Of a DNA stretch of 64,000 nt, positions 9,680 through 18,958 are shown one piece after another. Both the position numbers and the translations under genes were made by a program. Origin of the DNA: Gammaproteobacteria bacterium. GTDB taxonomy: Bacteria; Pseudomonadota; Gammaproteobacteria; Steroidobacterales; Steroidobacteraceae. The stretch is from contig DAIDHD010000006.1 of the NCBI GenBank assembly GCA_027459765.1, positions 62,001-126,000 of the forward strand, read 5' to 3'. Below the pieces are notes generated by a model. The model did not search any database. It saw nothing but the letters and a program-made list of their open reading frames with translations, and had not been told where the DNA came from. Numbering within the stretch: position 1 is the first letter of the stretch; every line of letters starts with the position of its first letter.

Positions 9680-12040
9680 CTAGAACGTGCGTCCGAGGAA
9701 GAGGTAGTAGGCCGCATGGCCCGACTGGTCGTAGCCGCTGCCGAGATACAGCGGCCCTAGAAGGGTATCGAAGGCCACGAACACCGATCCGTCCTTGCGC
9801 GCGGTGGAGAAGCGGATGTCGCCGCGCCTCTCCCAGGTATTTCCGAGTTCGAACGAAGCCCCGAGGTACGCCGGGAATTCGAACAGCCCCTCGCCGCCCC
9901 GGCCGATCTTGCGAAAATAGATCGCGCGGGTGATGGCGTAGTTGGGTCCTATCAGCGCGCCCGGCGCATACCCGGATAGATTGAAGAACCCGCCCAGGGA
10001 ATAGAATTCGGGCAGCGCGTTGGGCGCGAGCCGGCCATCGAGCAGCGTGCCCGCCGACGTCCACCACAACAGCGTGTTGCGGCCGCGCGAATTGGCCACC
10101 AGCCAGTCGGCCTGCACCCGGTCGGCGGACACGTCCGCGCCGAGATCGGTGCGATCCCCGGTCCACTGCAGGGTGAAGGTCGACCCCTCGCGCGGGAAAT
10201 GGATGTTGTCGAGCTGGTCGTAACTGAAGCGGAAGAAGAGCCGCCCCTGGTTGTACTGCGGCTCCACCAGCGGGTTGCCGGGCGATGCGATGGGCGGCGG
10301 CGTGCCACCCGGCAACGTGCCACCCGGCAACGTGCCGCCCGCCACGGTGCCGCCGGGCGCCGCGCTCCCGTCGGCGGCGGTCGACTCGGCGAACTTCTGC
10401 CGGGTGGCCCCATTGATGCGGTGCAAGCCGACGCGGATCTCGCCCCAGTTGCCGAGATTGCGGCCGAAGTCGAGATCGGCCTCGGCCTCACGATCGCGAA
10501 AATCCGCGATCTGCACGTTGTTCGCGAACACCGGCAGATCGCGCACCTCGACCCGGGCGCTCGGCGCCACGAACCACTTTCGCAGCGGATCGAGCGGCTG
10601 ATAGAACTCGCTGAACACCTTCGGGTCGACGCCGATCTGCACGTCGGAGAGCCACTCCGCGCCGAGGCCGTTGAGCTCGGTCATGATGAAGCGCGCGGCG
10701 GCGTTGTACAGGCTGTCGCCCTGAAAGTCGTCCTGCAGATTCAGGCCGAAGAAGACGTAGTTCGGTCCCCAGGACTTGCGCCGCGCACGCACCTCGATGC
10801 CGGTCTCGCGGCCGTCGCCCTCGCCCTGCTCCACCACCGCGTAGTCCAGCGTCTCGAAATTGCCGAGGCCGTAGAGTTCCGAGATGCGCGCGCCGATGTC
10901 CCTGGCGTCGAGCGGCCGCCCGACCAGCGGCTGCATCTCGGCGAGGATGGTCTCCTCGTAGGGTTTCGACTGCGCGTCCACGCGCACGAACCGGATCACC
11001 GGCGGCGGTGCGGCGCGCGTCGCCCGCGCGGCCAGGTACCGGGCGTAGGTCGCGGGATCCTCCCCGAGCGCAGCCAGCGCGGGCGCGGCGGCGCGCGCCG
11101 CGCTCTCGCCGCGGGCGATACTCGCGGCCGCCGCGCCGAAATCCGTCGACGCGGTGGCGCCGAGGTCCGGTTGGATCAGCACGTCGCCCGCGCCGAGGGA
11201 CGCGCGCTGCCGGTCGGCGTCCTTGCGCACCAGGATGGCGAGCATCTGGTTGGAAATCGCGAGCGCCGTGTCGAGCTGTGCGCGCGGCTGCAGCGGAAAG
11301 CTCACGTCGGACACGATGAGCACGTCCGCGTGCATGGCGCGCCCCACGTCCACCGGCAGATTTTCGGCGAGGCCGCCGTCGACCAGGAGCCTCCCCTGGT
11401 ATTCCACCGGCGCGAACACCCCGGGGGCGGATGCGCTCGCACGCAGCGCGACCGACAGATCGCCGCGATCGAGCATCACGCGCTCGCCCGTCTCCAGGTC
11501 GGTGGCGACGGCGCGGAACGGCGTCGGGAGGTGGTCGAAGTCCTCGATGCCCGCGACCGGCAGGGTCAGGCGGCGCAGCGTCTCCTGCAGCTTCTCGCCC
11601 TGCACCAGTCCCTTGGGCAGCAACAGATGACCGTGCTTGATGCCGAGCGGCAGGCGCACGAGGAAATTGCGGTCGTCCTGTTTGCGCCTGAAAGCGAGCT
11701 CCTGTCGCGCGGGCGCGTCCCGGAATGCGTCCTGCCAGTCCACCGAGCCCAAGGTCGCCTCGATCTCGCGCGCCGACAGTCCGCTCGCGTACAGGCCGCC
11801 GACGACGGCCCCCATGCTGGTGCCGGCGATGCAGTCGATCGGCACGTGCATCTGCTCGAGCACCTTGAGTACGCCGATGTGCGCCATGCCGCGCGCACCG
11901 CCGCCCGAGAGCACCAGACAGATGCGCGGCCGCGAGGGTGTCGGGCCCGCGCCGGCCGCCGCCGTTTCGGCGCCGACCACGCGCGCGGCGCTCGCCGCCG
12001 CGAGCCCCGCCAACATCACCGCCAGCCAGCGCGTCCCCAT
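9680..12040 (-). CDS. PlpD-like patatin phospholipase with C-terminal surface-antigen barrel (type Vd secretion)
   Basis: This 786-residue exported protein combines a signal peptide, a patatin domain (about 38-330), a POTRA-like segment (about 350-425) and a BamA/TpsB-type barrel ending in phenylalanine (LGRTF). That order defines type Vd autotransporters such as PlpD of Pseudomonas. The patatin catalytic set is complete: oxyanion loop SGGGARG (46-51), nucleophile Ser75 in GTSMG and Asp221 in DGG. It is expected to be a lipase or phospholipase A1/A2 displayed on or released from the outer membrane. The barrel contains an unusual Gly-Pro-rich insert built from a 15-base tandem repeat. The ATG at 12040 is preceded directly by the next gene on the same strand. 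Confidence 0.88.
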   Translation of the reverse strand: MGTRWLAVMLAGLAAASAARVVGAETAAAGAGPTPSRPRICLVLSGGGARGMAHIGVLKVLEQMHVPIDCIAGTSMGAVVGGLYASGLSAREIEATLGSVDWQDAFRDAPARQELAFRRKQDDRNFLVRLPLGIKHGHLLLPKGLVQGEKLQETLRRLTLPVAGIEDFDHLPTPFRAVATDLETGERVMLDRGDLSVALRASASAPGVFAPVEYQGRLLVDGGLAENLPVDVGRAMHADVLIVSDVSFPLQPRAQLDTALAISNQMLAILVRKDADRQRASLGAGDVLIQPDLGATASTDFGAAAASIARGESAARAAAPALAALGEDPATYARYLAARATRAAPPPVIRFVRVDAQSKPYEETILAEMQPLVGRPLDARDIGARISELYGLGNFETLDYAVVEQGEGDGRETGIEVRARRKSWGPNYVFFGLNLQDDFQGDSLYNAAARFIMTELNGLGAEWLSDVQIGVDPKVFSEFYQPLDPLRKWFVAPSARVEVRDLPVFANNVQIADFRDREAEADLDFGRNLGNWGEIRVGLHRINGATRQKFAESTAADGSAAPGGTVAGGTLPGGTLPGGTPPPIASPGNPLVEPQYNQGRLFFRFSYDQLDNIHFPREGSTFTLQWTGDRTDLGADVSADRVQADWLVANSRGRNTLLWWTSAGTLLDGRLAPNALPEFYSLGGFFNLSGYAPGALIGPNYAITRAIYFRKIGRGGEGLFEFPAYLGASFELGNTWERRGDIRFSTARKDGSVFVAFDTLLGPLYLGSGYDQSGHAAYYLFLGRTF
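10302..10361. repeat. 15-bp tandem repeat inside the barrel domain of the patatin gene
   Basis: Four consecutive 15-base units begin with GTGCC[AG]CCCGG-like sequence on the plus strand; the first two (10302-10316 and 10317-10331) are identical. Read on the minus strand they encode a repeated Gly-Gly-Thr-[Val/Leu]-[Ala/Pro] unit. The repeat is in frame and a multiple of three, so changes in copy number would lengthen or shorten an extracellular or periplasmic loop without breaking the gene. Confidence 0.8.
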
Positions 12041-12080
12041 GGGCCGTAGTGTATGCGCGGCGCGGGTGCCGCAGCGGCAG

Positions 12081-14048
12081 CTACAGCAGGACGTTGACGC
12101 TGCTGGCGCTGAAGGTGTTGGTGCTCGGGTCGTACAGTCCCTGCGCGTCGAAGAACACCGCGCCGCCGGTGGCGAAGTCCGTCGTGAGCGTCTGCGCGTA
12201 GGTGGCGAAGCTCGAGAAGCTGCTCACCGTCTGACCCTGAATGGTCGAAATCACGCCGTTGCCCACCGAAAAGCGCGGCGCGAACACCGTCGGCAGCCCC
12301 GACTGCGCCGGCGCGGCGGTCTGCGGCACGATCTGCGGCGAGGCCGGCAGGCTGTGCAGGTCGATGCTCGCCGCGCCGATGCGCAGCACCGCCGAGGCGA
12401 GCGCCGGATTGGCCAGATCGACCGTGACGCCGTTGGCGGACAGCGCCGAGAAGGGCGCGTTGGTGGCGGCGCTCCATCGCACACGCAGGCTGGCCGGCAC
12501 GGCGGCCTCGGCATTGACGTCGTAGGCGAGGAAATCCGGCGGCGCCGCGCCGAACGGCGCCGTCAAGCCGTCGATCCAGACCGGTCCGCCGGTGGCGAGC
12601 GTGGTGGGCAGCGTCAGCCCGGCAGCGGAGACCACGTAGCTCGCCGGGTTCGAGTCGCTGGCCGAAGTCGTGCCATTGCCGGCGAAGTTGTAGATCGAGG
12701 CCGGATTGCCGTCGATGCTGGCGAGATTGATGGTCAACTCGCCGTTCGTGCTGGCGGTGAGCGTCCCGTACAGGCTGGTCGGCAACAGCCGCACCGAACC
12801 GGAACTCACGCTTTGCTGCGTGCTCGCGCCGGTGGCGTCGATGTTGTACGGCGCCGTCTGGCAGGTGCCTGTGCACACGCCGCGCGCCACGATGTGCTGG
12901 CCCACGGCGATCGACTGTGCCGACAGGTTGGCAAGGGTGGTGTTGTCGTCGGCCGTGACCAGGGTCTTCGGACCGACGACCACCGTCGAATCCGTGTTCA
13001 GGAACTGGTTCAAGTACGTGAGCCCGTTGTAGAGGGTCAACGTCGCGTTGCGCAGGGTCAGCGTGTCACCGTTGCGCGCCACCACCTCGCCATCGAGGCC
13101 GGCCGTGTAGATGTCCTCGAGCGTGTGGCCCGCGAGCACGTACTTCGTGTGGAAAATCGCCGCAGTGGCGCTCGGCGTCACCGTCGGCTCGTAGGTGGTG
13201 TAGCTCGCGGCGACCGTGGTGCCCGCCGACGCCTGCGACAGGGCGTTGATGCCCGCCTGACCGATGTAGTCGGTGCCGTCGAGCGTGACCAGCGTATTGG
13301 CGTCGTCGAACATCGTCACCGTGCCGATGTTGTTCACCGGGTCGTTGAACGGCCGCACGTACACCGTGAAGGTCTGGTAATTGACGTCGGTGTTGATCAG
13401 CGGCCCGCGCACGCGGATGAGCTTGGTGTCGTCGGCGGCGATGGCCGCGGTGACGTAGGGCTGCGCCACCACGGTCACCGGATTGGTGGCGGTGTTGACG
13501 GACAGCGTCGAGGCCGCGAGATCGATGTCCAGCGCCAGGCGCTGCGCCGCGGTGGTGGCGAAGGTGTCGACGATGTTGAGCGGGTTCGCCGGATCGAAGT
13601 TGACGGTCACCGACTGTTGGGTCACGGCCGCGCCCGTCGAGTCCACCACGGTGGCCTGCTGCGGCCGGCCGTTCACCATCACCGACACGTTCACGTTCGG
13701 GAAGTTAGTGATGGAGTAATCCAACTGGATGGTCATCGACGTGTAGGTGCCGGCCGGGATCTGGGTGTTGGCGAGCAACTCCGAGATGCTGTCCACCTTG
13801 GTCAGGTCCATCTGTTCCTGCGGCAGGTTGGTGGTGCCCACCACCACCCCGTCGGTGCGGGTGAAAGTGATCGTGTCGACGCCGACGATGTAGCTCGCGA
13901 AGTCGCCCGGCACGTTGGTGACGGTCACGAACACGTTGCCGTAGCCGCTGTTGTAGTTGTAGTTGTGGCAACCGGCGGCGAAGAAGGCGGCGGCCGCCAG
14001 GAGGGTCGCGAAGCCGCGACGGAGATTCAGGACGAACGAGGGGTGCAC
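12081..14048 (-). CDS. Large secreted lipoprotein with a DUF4382-like N-terminal region
   Basis: A 655-residue protein with a lipoprotein signal (FFAAGC, Cys27). After it comes a beta-rich region containing VFVTVTNVPGDFASYIVGVDTITF and a following Leu/Pro-rich strand pattern typical of DUF4382-like domains. The remainder is rich in Thr, Ala, Val, Asn and Asp and poor in charged residues, with recurring short OB- or beta-barrel-like segments (for example DGEVVARNGDTLTLRNATL and SLYGTLTASTNGELTINL). That fits an extracytoplasmic surface protein. No catalytic motif is visible and no function is assigned. It is transcribed in the same direction as the patatin gene, 40 bases upstream of it. Confidence 0.7.
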   Translation of the reverse strand: MHPSFVLNLRRGFATLLAAAAFFAAGCHNYNYNSGYGNVFVTVTNVPGDFASYIVGVDTITFTRTDGVVVGTTNLPQEQMDLTKVDSISELLANTQIPAGTYTSMTIQLDYSITNFPNVNVSVMVNGRPQQATVVDSTGAAVTQQSVTVNFDPANPLNIVDTFATTAAQRLALDIDLAASTLSVNTATNPVTVVAQPYVTAAIAADDTKLIRVRGPLINTDVNYQTFTVYVRPFNDPVNNIGTVTMFDDANTLVTLDGTDYIGQAGINALSQASAGTTVAASYTTYEPTVTPSATAAIFHTKYVLAGHTLEDIYTAGLDGEVVARNGDTLTLRNATLTLYNGLTYLNQFLNTDSTVVVGPKTLVTADDNTTLANLSAQSIAVGQHIVARGVCTGTCQTAPYNIDATGASTQQSVSSGSVRLLPTSLYGTLTASTNGELTINLASIDGNPASIYNFAGNGTTSASDSNPASYVVSAAGLTLPTTLATGGPVWIDGLTAPFGAAPPDFLAYDVNAEAAVPASLRVRWSAATNAPFSALSANGVTVDLANPALASAVLRIGAASIDLHSLPASPQIVPQTAAPAQSGLPTVFAPRFSVGNGVISTIQGQTVSSFSSFATYAQTLTTDFATGGAVFFDAQGLYDPSTNTFSASSVNVLL

Positions 14049-14159
14049 GCGATGATCCCGGGTGTTAGTGGATGGTGGTCCGAGTGTGGGCAGAGTGTAC
14101 TAAAGCGGCCGTCAGCACGCTTTGGAGACGCCGCCGGGCGCTGAAGTTCCCCGCCGCAC

Positions 14160-15335
14160 TCAACGCCGCGTCGCCGTCCGGCGGACCGGTGCCCGGCGCC
14201 GTGCCGCGGGCCGCCGCGGCCCGGCGGCCGCCGGCACCTGCTGCGTGATGCAGTGGATGTTGCCGCCGCCGAGCAGCACCTCGCGTGTCGGCACCCCCAC
14301 CACCTCGCGGTCGGGGAACAGGCGCGCGAGGGCGCGCCGCGCCGCGCCGTCCCGGCGCGGGTCGTACGCGGGCATGACCACGCGGCCATTGGCCACGTAG
14401 AAATTGACGTAGGACGCCGGCAGGCGGTCCCCGGCGCGCCGCGGCCGCGTACCGGGCCGCGGATCGACGCCGGCGGCCTCCTCCGCGGTCATGTACAGCG
14501 GCCCCGGCTGGTGAATGCGATGAACGGCGAGCTTTCGGCCGCGTGCGTCGCGGGCGTGGCGCAGGCGCGCGTAGGCGTCGCGGGAGATGTCGTACTGCGG
14601 ATCGTCGCGGTCGTCGGTCCAGGTGAGCACCACGTGACCCGGACTCGTGAAGCAGGCGAGTTCGTCGACGTGGCCACCGGTCTCGTCGAGGTGCACGCCG
14701 CGACCGAGCCAGATCACCCGGGTCACGCCGAGGTAGCGGCGCAGGTGCTCCTCCACGTCGGCGCGCGACATGTCGCCGTTGCGGTTCGGGTTGAGCAGGC
14801 ACTCCTCGGTGGTGAGACAGGTTCCCTCGCCGTCGACGTGGATCGCACCGCCCTCCAGCACGAACGAGGTGCGGTAGCGGTCGCTGCCCTCGATCTCCAG
14901 GATCTTCTGGGCCACCTCGTCATCACGATTCCAGGGAAAATACAGACCGCCCGCAAGACCGCCCCAGGCATTGAAGGTCCAGTCGACCCCGCGGCGCCGG
15001 CCACGGCCGTCGACCAGGAAGGTCGGGCCGCTGTCGCGCACCCAGGCGTCGTCGCTCGACATCTCCACCACCCGCACCGCCGGCGGCAGCCGCAGACGCG
15101 CGTTCTGGAACTGCGCCGCCGACACACCCACCGTGACCGGTTCGGCGGCGGCGATGGCGGCGGCCACGGCGGCGAACGCCGCCTGCGCGGGCTTGGCGCC
15201 GTCACGCCAGTTGTCGGTGCGTTCCGGCCACAGCATCCAGCAGCCCGCATGCGGCTCGAATTCCGCGGGCATGCGAAAACCGTCTCGGGAGGGCAGCGTG
15301 GCGAGGGTACGCAATACAGGTCTCCAGCCGCGCAT
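14160..15335 (-). CDS. aguA: Agmatine deiminase
   Basis: AguA hydrolyses agmatine to N-carbamoylputrescine and ammonia. Guanidine-modifying family motifs are present: [30 protein letters not shown] (Asp101 region), ETGGHVDE and the catalytic Cys362 in GGGNIHC. The ATG at 15335 gives 391 residues. An alternative is a TTG at 15314 with GGAG 7 bases upstream, which would place the N terminus close to the usual PSRDGF start. The last 20 or so residues are an Arg/Ala/Pro tail not needed for activity. The partner enzyme AguB is encoded about 17 kb away at 32762-33631, inside the polyamine block. Confidence 0.93.
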   Translation of the reverse strand: MRGWRPVLRTLATLPSRDGFRMPAEFEPHAGCWMLWPERTDNWRDGAKPAQAAFAAVAAAIAAAEPVTVGVSAAQFQNARLRLPPAVRVVEMSSDDAWVRDSGPTFLVDGRGRRRGVDWTFNAWGGLAGGLYFPWNRDDEVAQKILEIEGSDRYRTSFVLEGGAIHVDGEGTCLTTEECLLNPNRNGDMSRADVEEHLRRYLGVTRVIWLGRGVHLDETGGHVDELACFTSPGHVVLTWTDDRDDPQYDISRDAYARLRHARDARGRKLAVHRIHQPGPLYMTAEEAAGVDPRPGTRPRRAGDRLPASYVNFYVANGRVVMPAYDPRRDGAARRALARLFPDREVVGVPTREVLLGGGNIHCITQQVPAAAGPRRPAARRRAPVRRTATRR

Positions 15336-15372
15336 GCTAGCATTGCGCCGCTTCGAAAGCAGGAGAACGCAA

Positions 15373-16680
15373 ATGCTGGACGACAAGCCTGTGGCCGTTC
15401 AAGTCCCCGCCGGCGGCGAGCGAATCACCATCGCGAATGGCAAGCTGCACGTGCCCGACCGGCCCATCATTCCATTCATCGAGGGCGACGGCACGGGCCG
15501 CGACATCTGGCGCGCCAGCGTGCGCGTGTTCGACGCCGCCGTGCAGAAGGCGTACGGGGGCCGGCGCAAGATTCACTGGATGGAGGTGTTCGCCGGCGAG
15601 AAGGCGAACCGAAACTTCAATTCCTGGCTGCCGGACGAGACGGTGGCCGCCTGCCGCGACTACCTGGTCTCGATCAAGGGTCCGCTCACCACGCCCGTCG
15701 GCGGCGGCATCCGCTCGCTCAACGTGGCGCTGCGCCAGCTCCTCGACCTGTACGTCTGCCTGCGACCGGTGCGCTGGTTCAAGGGCGTGCCCTCGCCCGT
15801 GAAGGCGCCGGAGAAGGTCGACATGGTGATCTTCCGCGAGAACACCGAGGACATCTACGTCGGCGTCGAGTTCGAGGCGGGCAGCGCCGATGCCAAGAAG
15901 TTCATGGAGCTGTTCAAACAGAACTTCCCCAAGCAATTCGCCAAGATCCGCTTCCCGGACAGCTCCGGCATCGGCCTGAAGCCCGTCTCCCGCGAGGGCA
16001 CCGAGCGGCTGTTCCGCGCCGCCGTGCAGTACGCGATCGACAACGGGCGCAAGAGCGTCACGATCGTGCACAAGGGCAACATCATGAAGTTCACCGAAGG
16101 CGCGTTCCGCGGCTGGAGCTACGAGCTCGCCGAGCGCGAGTTCGGCGATCGTGTGTTCACCTGGGAGCAGTGGGAACGCATCAAGGCCGCCGAGGGCGAA
16201 CAGGTGGCCAACGCCCGCATGGACGCCGCTCGCAAGGCGGGCAAGGTGATCATCAAGGACGCCATCGCCGACATCACGCTGCAACAGGTGCTCACCCGTC
16301 CCGACGAGTTCGACGTGGTGGCGACCATGAACCTGAACGGTGACTACCTCTCCGACGCGCTCGCGGCGCAGGTCGGCGGCATCGGCATCGCCCCCGGCGG
16401 CAACATCAACTACCTCACCGGGCACGCGGTGTTCGAGGCCACCCACGGCACCGCGCCGAAGTACGCCGACCTCGACAAGGTCAACCCGGGTTCGGTCATC
16501 CTCTCCGGTGAAATGATGCTGCGCTACATGGGCTGGACCGAGGCCGCGGACGCGATCATCGCGGCGATGGACAAGACCATCGGCCAGAAGACCGTGACCT
16601 ACGACTTCGCGCGTCTCATGCCCGGCGCCACCGAGGTCAAGTGCAGCGAGTTCGCCGATCGCTTGATCGGCAACCTCTGA
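15373..16680 (+). CDS. icd: NADP-dependent isocitrate dehydrogenase
   Basis: Icd of 435 residues oxidatively decarboxylates isocitrate to 2-oxoglutarate in the TCA cycle. The substrate and phosphorylation loop [17 protein letters not shown] is intact; Ser115 corresponds to the Ser113 that AceK phosphorylates in E. coli. [18 protein letters not shown] carries the Lys-Tyr pair that selects NADP. The start at 15373 has a strong AGGAGA ribosome site 8 bases upstream. It is divergent from aguA with only 37 bases between the two chosen starts. A palindromic ATGCTAGCAT at 15334-15343 may contribute a -10 element. Confidence 0.97.
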   Translation: MLDDKPVAVQVPAGGERITIANGKLHVPDRPIIPFIEGDGTGRDIWRASVRVFDAAVQKAYGGRRKIHWMEVFAGEKANRNFNSWLPDETVAACRDYLVSIKGPLTTPVGGGIRSLNVALRQLLDLYVCLRPVRWFKGVPSPVKAPEKVDMVIFRENTEDIYVGVEFEAGSADAKKFMELFKQNFPKQFAKIRFPDSSGIGLKPVSREGTERLFRAAVQYAIDNGRKSVTIVHKGNIMKFTEGAFRGWSYELAEREFGDRVFTWEQWERIKAAEGEQVANARMDAARKAGKVIIKDAIADITLQQVLTRPDEFDVVATMNLNGDYLSDALAAQVGGIGIAPGGNINYLTGHAVFEATHGTAPKYADLDKVNPGSVILSGEMMLRYMGWTEAADAIIAAMDKTIGQKTVTYDFARLMPGATEVKCSEFADRLIGNL

Positions 16681-16717
16681 AGGCTCGCTCGCGCGGCACT
16701 GCGTCGCGCGTCGCCGG

Positions 16718-17890
16718 CTAGGCGAAGGCCTGGTCCAGGGCCTGCCCGAGGTCCGCGATCAGGTCGTCGCGGTCCTCGATCCCGATCGAGAGCCGCAGCG
16801 TGCCGTGTCCCACCCCGGACACGGCGCGCTGCGCCGCCGACAGGTCGGACTCGCCGAGCAGCGCGGACGGCAGCACCAGCGATTCGGTCGAGCCGACGCT
16901 GGCGGCGATGCTGAAGAGGCGCAGCGCCTCGGCGCAACGCGCCGCCTCCTGCGCCCCGCCCGCGACGTCGAACGTCACCACCGCGCCGAAGTCGCGCATC
17001 TGCCGGCGCGCGAGGTCGTGCTGCGGGTGCGAGGGCAGACCGGGATGCCGGACCCGCGCCACCCGCGGGTGCGTCTCGAGGAAGCGCGCCACCGCGAGCG
17101 CGTTCTCGCACTGCCGTTCGTAGCGCAGGAAATAGGTTCGCATGCCGCGTTCGATCAGGAACGCGGCGTGCGGGTCGAGCGTCGGTCCGAGCGTGACGAT
17201 GTCCCGGCGCATCCCCTCGACGAGTTCGCGGCTGGCGATGATGGCGCCGCCCATCACGTCGCCGTGTCCGCCGGCGTACTTGGTGAGGCTGTGCACGAAC
17301 ACGTCGATCGGCGTGTCACCGTGGTTGTGCAGTCCGGCGAACGTGTTGTCGAGCACCGTGAGCGCCCCCGCCCGCCGCGCGCAACCGGTCAGGTGTGCGA
17401 TGTCGGCGATCTTGTTGGCGGGATTGGTGGGGCTCTCGAACACCACCAGCCGCGTCGGCGTGGCGGCCAGCACCCGCTCGATGCCTTCCCGGTCCTCGAT
17501 CGACAGCAGCGTGTGGGTGACGCCGAATCGCGCCAGCAGGCGGCGCACGAGATGGCGCGTGGGCCCGTAGGACTCGACGAACGCGAGCACGTGATCGCCC
17601 TGCCGGCAGAGCGCCAGCAGACAGGCGGAGACGCTCGCGACGCCCGACCCGACCAACATGCACTCTTCCCTGCCCTGCAGCGAGGCGAGCAGCCGCTCGA
17701 GCCGGCGCAGACCCGGGTTCGAGGAGCGCGAGTAGTAGTAGCCCTCGCGCTCGCCGCGAAACAGCCGCAGCGTCTCGGCGGTGTCGTCGAAGCTGAACTT
17801 CACCGACTGGTAGATGGGGCCCACGAGCGGCCGATTGTCGGCAGGCAACGGCGCCTGCGGCGGGTGGTTGGTCAGGGTGTCGCGCTTCAT
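16718..17890 (-). CDS. Cys/Met-metabolism PLP-dependent enzyme (cystathionine gamma-synthase/lyase family)
   Basis: A 390-residue fold-type I PLP enzyme of the trans-sulfuration family. The PLP lysine is Lys204 in HSLTKYAGGHGDVMGG, with Asp181 in VLDNTFA contacting the cofactor ring and the YYYSRSSNPGLRRLE phosphate-binding region near 51-65. These enzymes act in methionine or cysteine synthesis (gamma-synthase, O-acyl-homoserine sulfhydrylase) or in gamma- or beta-elimination. The sequence alone does not decide among them. The ATG at 17890 (MKRDTLTNHPPQ) is preferred; the frame stays open upstream but that part is not protein-like. Confidence 0.85.
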   Translation of the reverse strand: MKRDTLTNHPPQAPLPADNRPLVGPIYQSVKFSFDDTAETLRLFRGEREGYYYSRSSNPGLRRLERLLASLQGREECMLVGSGVASVSACLLALCRQGDHVLAFVESYGPTRHLVRRLLARFGVTHTLLSIEDREGIERVLAATPTRLVVFESPTNPANKIADIAHLTGCARRAGALTVLDNTFAGLHNHGDTPIDVFVHSLTKYAGGHGDVMGGAIIASRELVEGMRRDIVTLGPTLDPHAAFLIERGMRTYFLRYERQCENALAVARFLETHPRVARVRHPGLPSHPQHDLARRQMRDFGAVVTFDVAGGAQEAARCAEALRLFSIAASVGSTESLVLPSALLGESDLSAAQRAVSGVGHGTLRLSIGIEDRDDLIADLGQALDQAFA

Positions 17891-17972
17891 GCGGCGACGA
17901 TAATCCAGCCGCCTCGGGAAAGGAACGCGTGCCGGCGAGAGTCGCGAGCCGGCGATAGCCGCCCGCCGGCGC

Positions 17973-18851
17973 TCACGGGGCGAGGTAGCGGTCCACCTCC
18001 TCGTGGACTTCGGCTGCCGCCGCGAACAGGAGCGCGGCGCGCTCACCGGTGAGCCCCAGATCGACGAAGGCGGGCTCGGAGACCGCGAGTTCGCGCGCCA
18101 CGCCGGTCGACTCCCGCAAGGTGTCGTCGGCGAGCCGGTGCGCCACCGCGACGATGTTGCTCTCCGTGCGCGCATCGCCGGCCGCCGCGTACGCCTCCCA
18201 GCGGGTGATCACGTTGAGCAGCGAAGTCGGCACCGCCCAGGCCGTGAGCACGCGGGCGCCGATGTGGCGGTGGAAGGTCTCGATCAGGGTGTCGTAGTCC
18301 GCCCCGTCGAGCTGGCGGCCCGCGCGGCGCGCGAGGTCGTGCACGGCGCCCAGGGTCACCACCTTGCCGACGTTGTGCAGCAGGCCGCACAGGTGGCACA
18401 GCGCGGCGTCCCGGTCGAGCAGGCGCGCGACGCGTTGCGCCCACAACGCGCTCGCGAGCGAGTGTCGCCACAGGCCGCGGCTCCGGTGCCGCTGGCCGGG
18501 CACTTCCAGCAGTCTTCCCTGGACCGCCAGGGTGAAGGCGATGTTGACCACCTCTTCGAGCCCGAGCCAGGCGATGGCGTGCGGCAGGGTGACGATGGCG
18601 GTGGCGGGTCGCTTGGCGGCGGATCCGGCCACCTTCAGCACGTGCAGGGTGAGCGCCGGATCGGCGTTGATGATCGCCGCGAGGCCGGACGCGTCCATGC
18701 GCTCGTCGCTCTTCGCGCGCAGCACGCGCGTGGCGACCTCCGGAAGCATGGGCACCTGCAACTCGTCGTGCAGCAGGCACATCTCCAGGAGGCCGTGTAC
18801 GAACTCGCGGGCCTCGACCGGTGTCGTGAGGGATTGCGCCATGCCCGGCAT
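17973..18851 (-). CDS. HDOD domain protein
   Basis: An approximately 292-residue protein dominated by an HDOD domain, a non-catalytic HD-superfamily module often found in signalling proteins. Recognisable segments are LPEVATRVLRAKSDERMDASGLAAIINADPALTLHVLKVA, IAWLGLEEVVNIAFTLAV, LWRHSLASALWAQ and LCGLLHNVGKVVTLGAV, where Asn replaces the Asp of a catalytic HD pair. There is no attached receiver or GGDEF domain. Candidate starts are ATG 18851 (MPGMAQSL) and ATG 18842. It lies 82 bases upstream of the PLP-enzyme gene on the same strand. The role is unknown; regulatory signalling is likely from the family. Confidence 0.8.
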   Translation of the reverse strand: MPGMAQSLTTPVEAREFVHGLLEMCLLHDELQVPMLPEVATRVLRAKSDERMDASGLAAIINADPALTLHVLKVAGSAAKRPATAIVTLPHAIAWLGLEEVVNIAFTLAVQGRLLEVPGQRHRSRGLWRHSLASALWAQRVARLLDRDAALCHLCGLLHNVGKVVTLGAVHDLARRAGRQLDGADYDTLIETFHRHIGARVLTAWAVPTSLLNVITRWEAYAAAGDARTESNIVAVAHRLADDTLRESTGVARELAVSEPAFVDLGLTGERAALLFAAAAEVHEEVDRYLAP

Positions 18852-18958
18852 AGCGGCCCGCCGTCCGCGCACTTGAGGACGGGAGCCGCCGCGCCTGCCC
18901 TCAATCGGCCGCCGGGCGATCCCTTACGCGCCGGCGGCCGATGACCCTGCGACCCGCC

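Noticed and set aside
10199-12049. A 616-codon plus-strand frame opposite the patatin gene
   Set aside because: The patatin gene has full catalytic motifs, signal peptide and barrel; the opposite frame has none.
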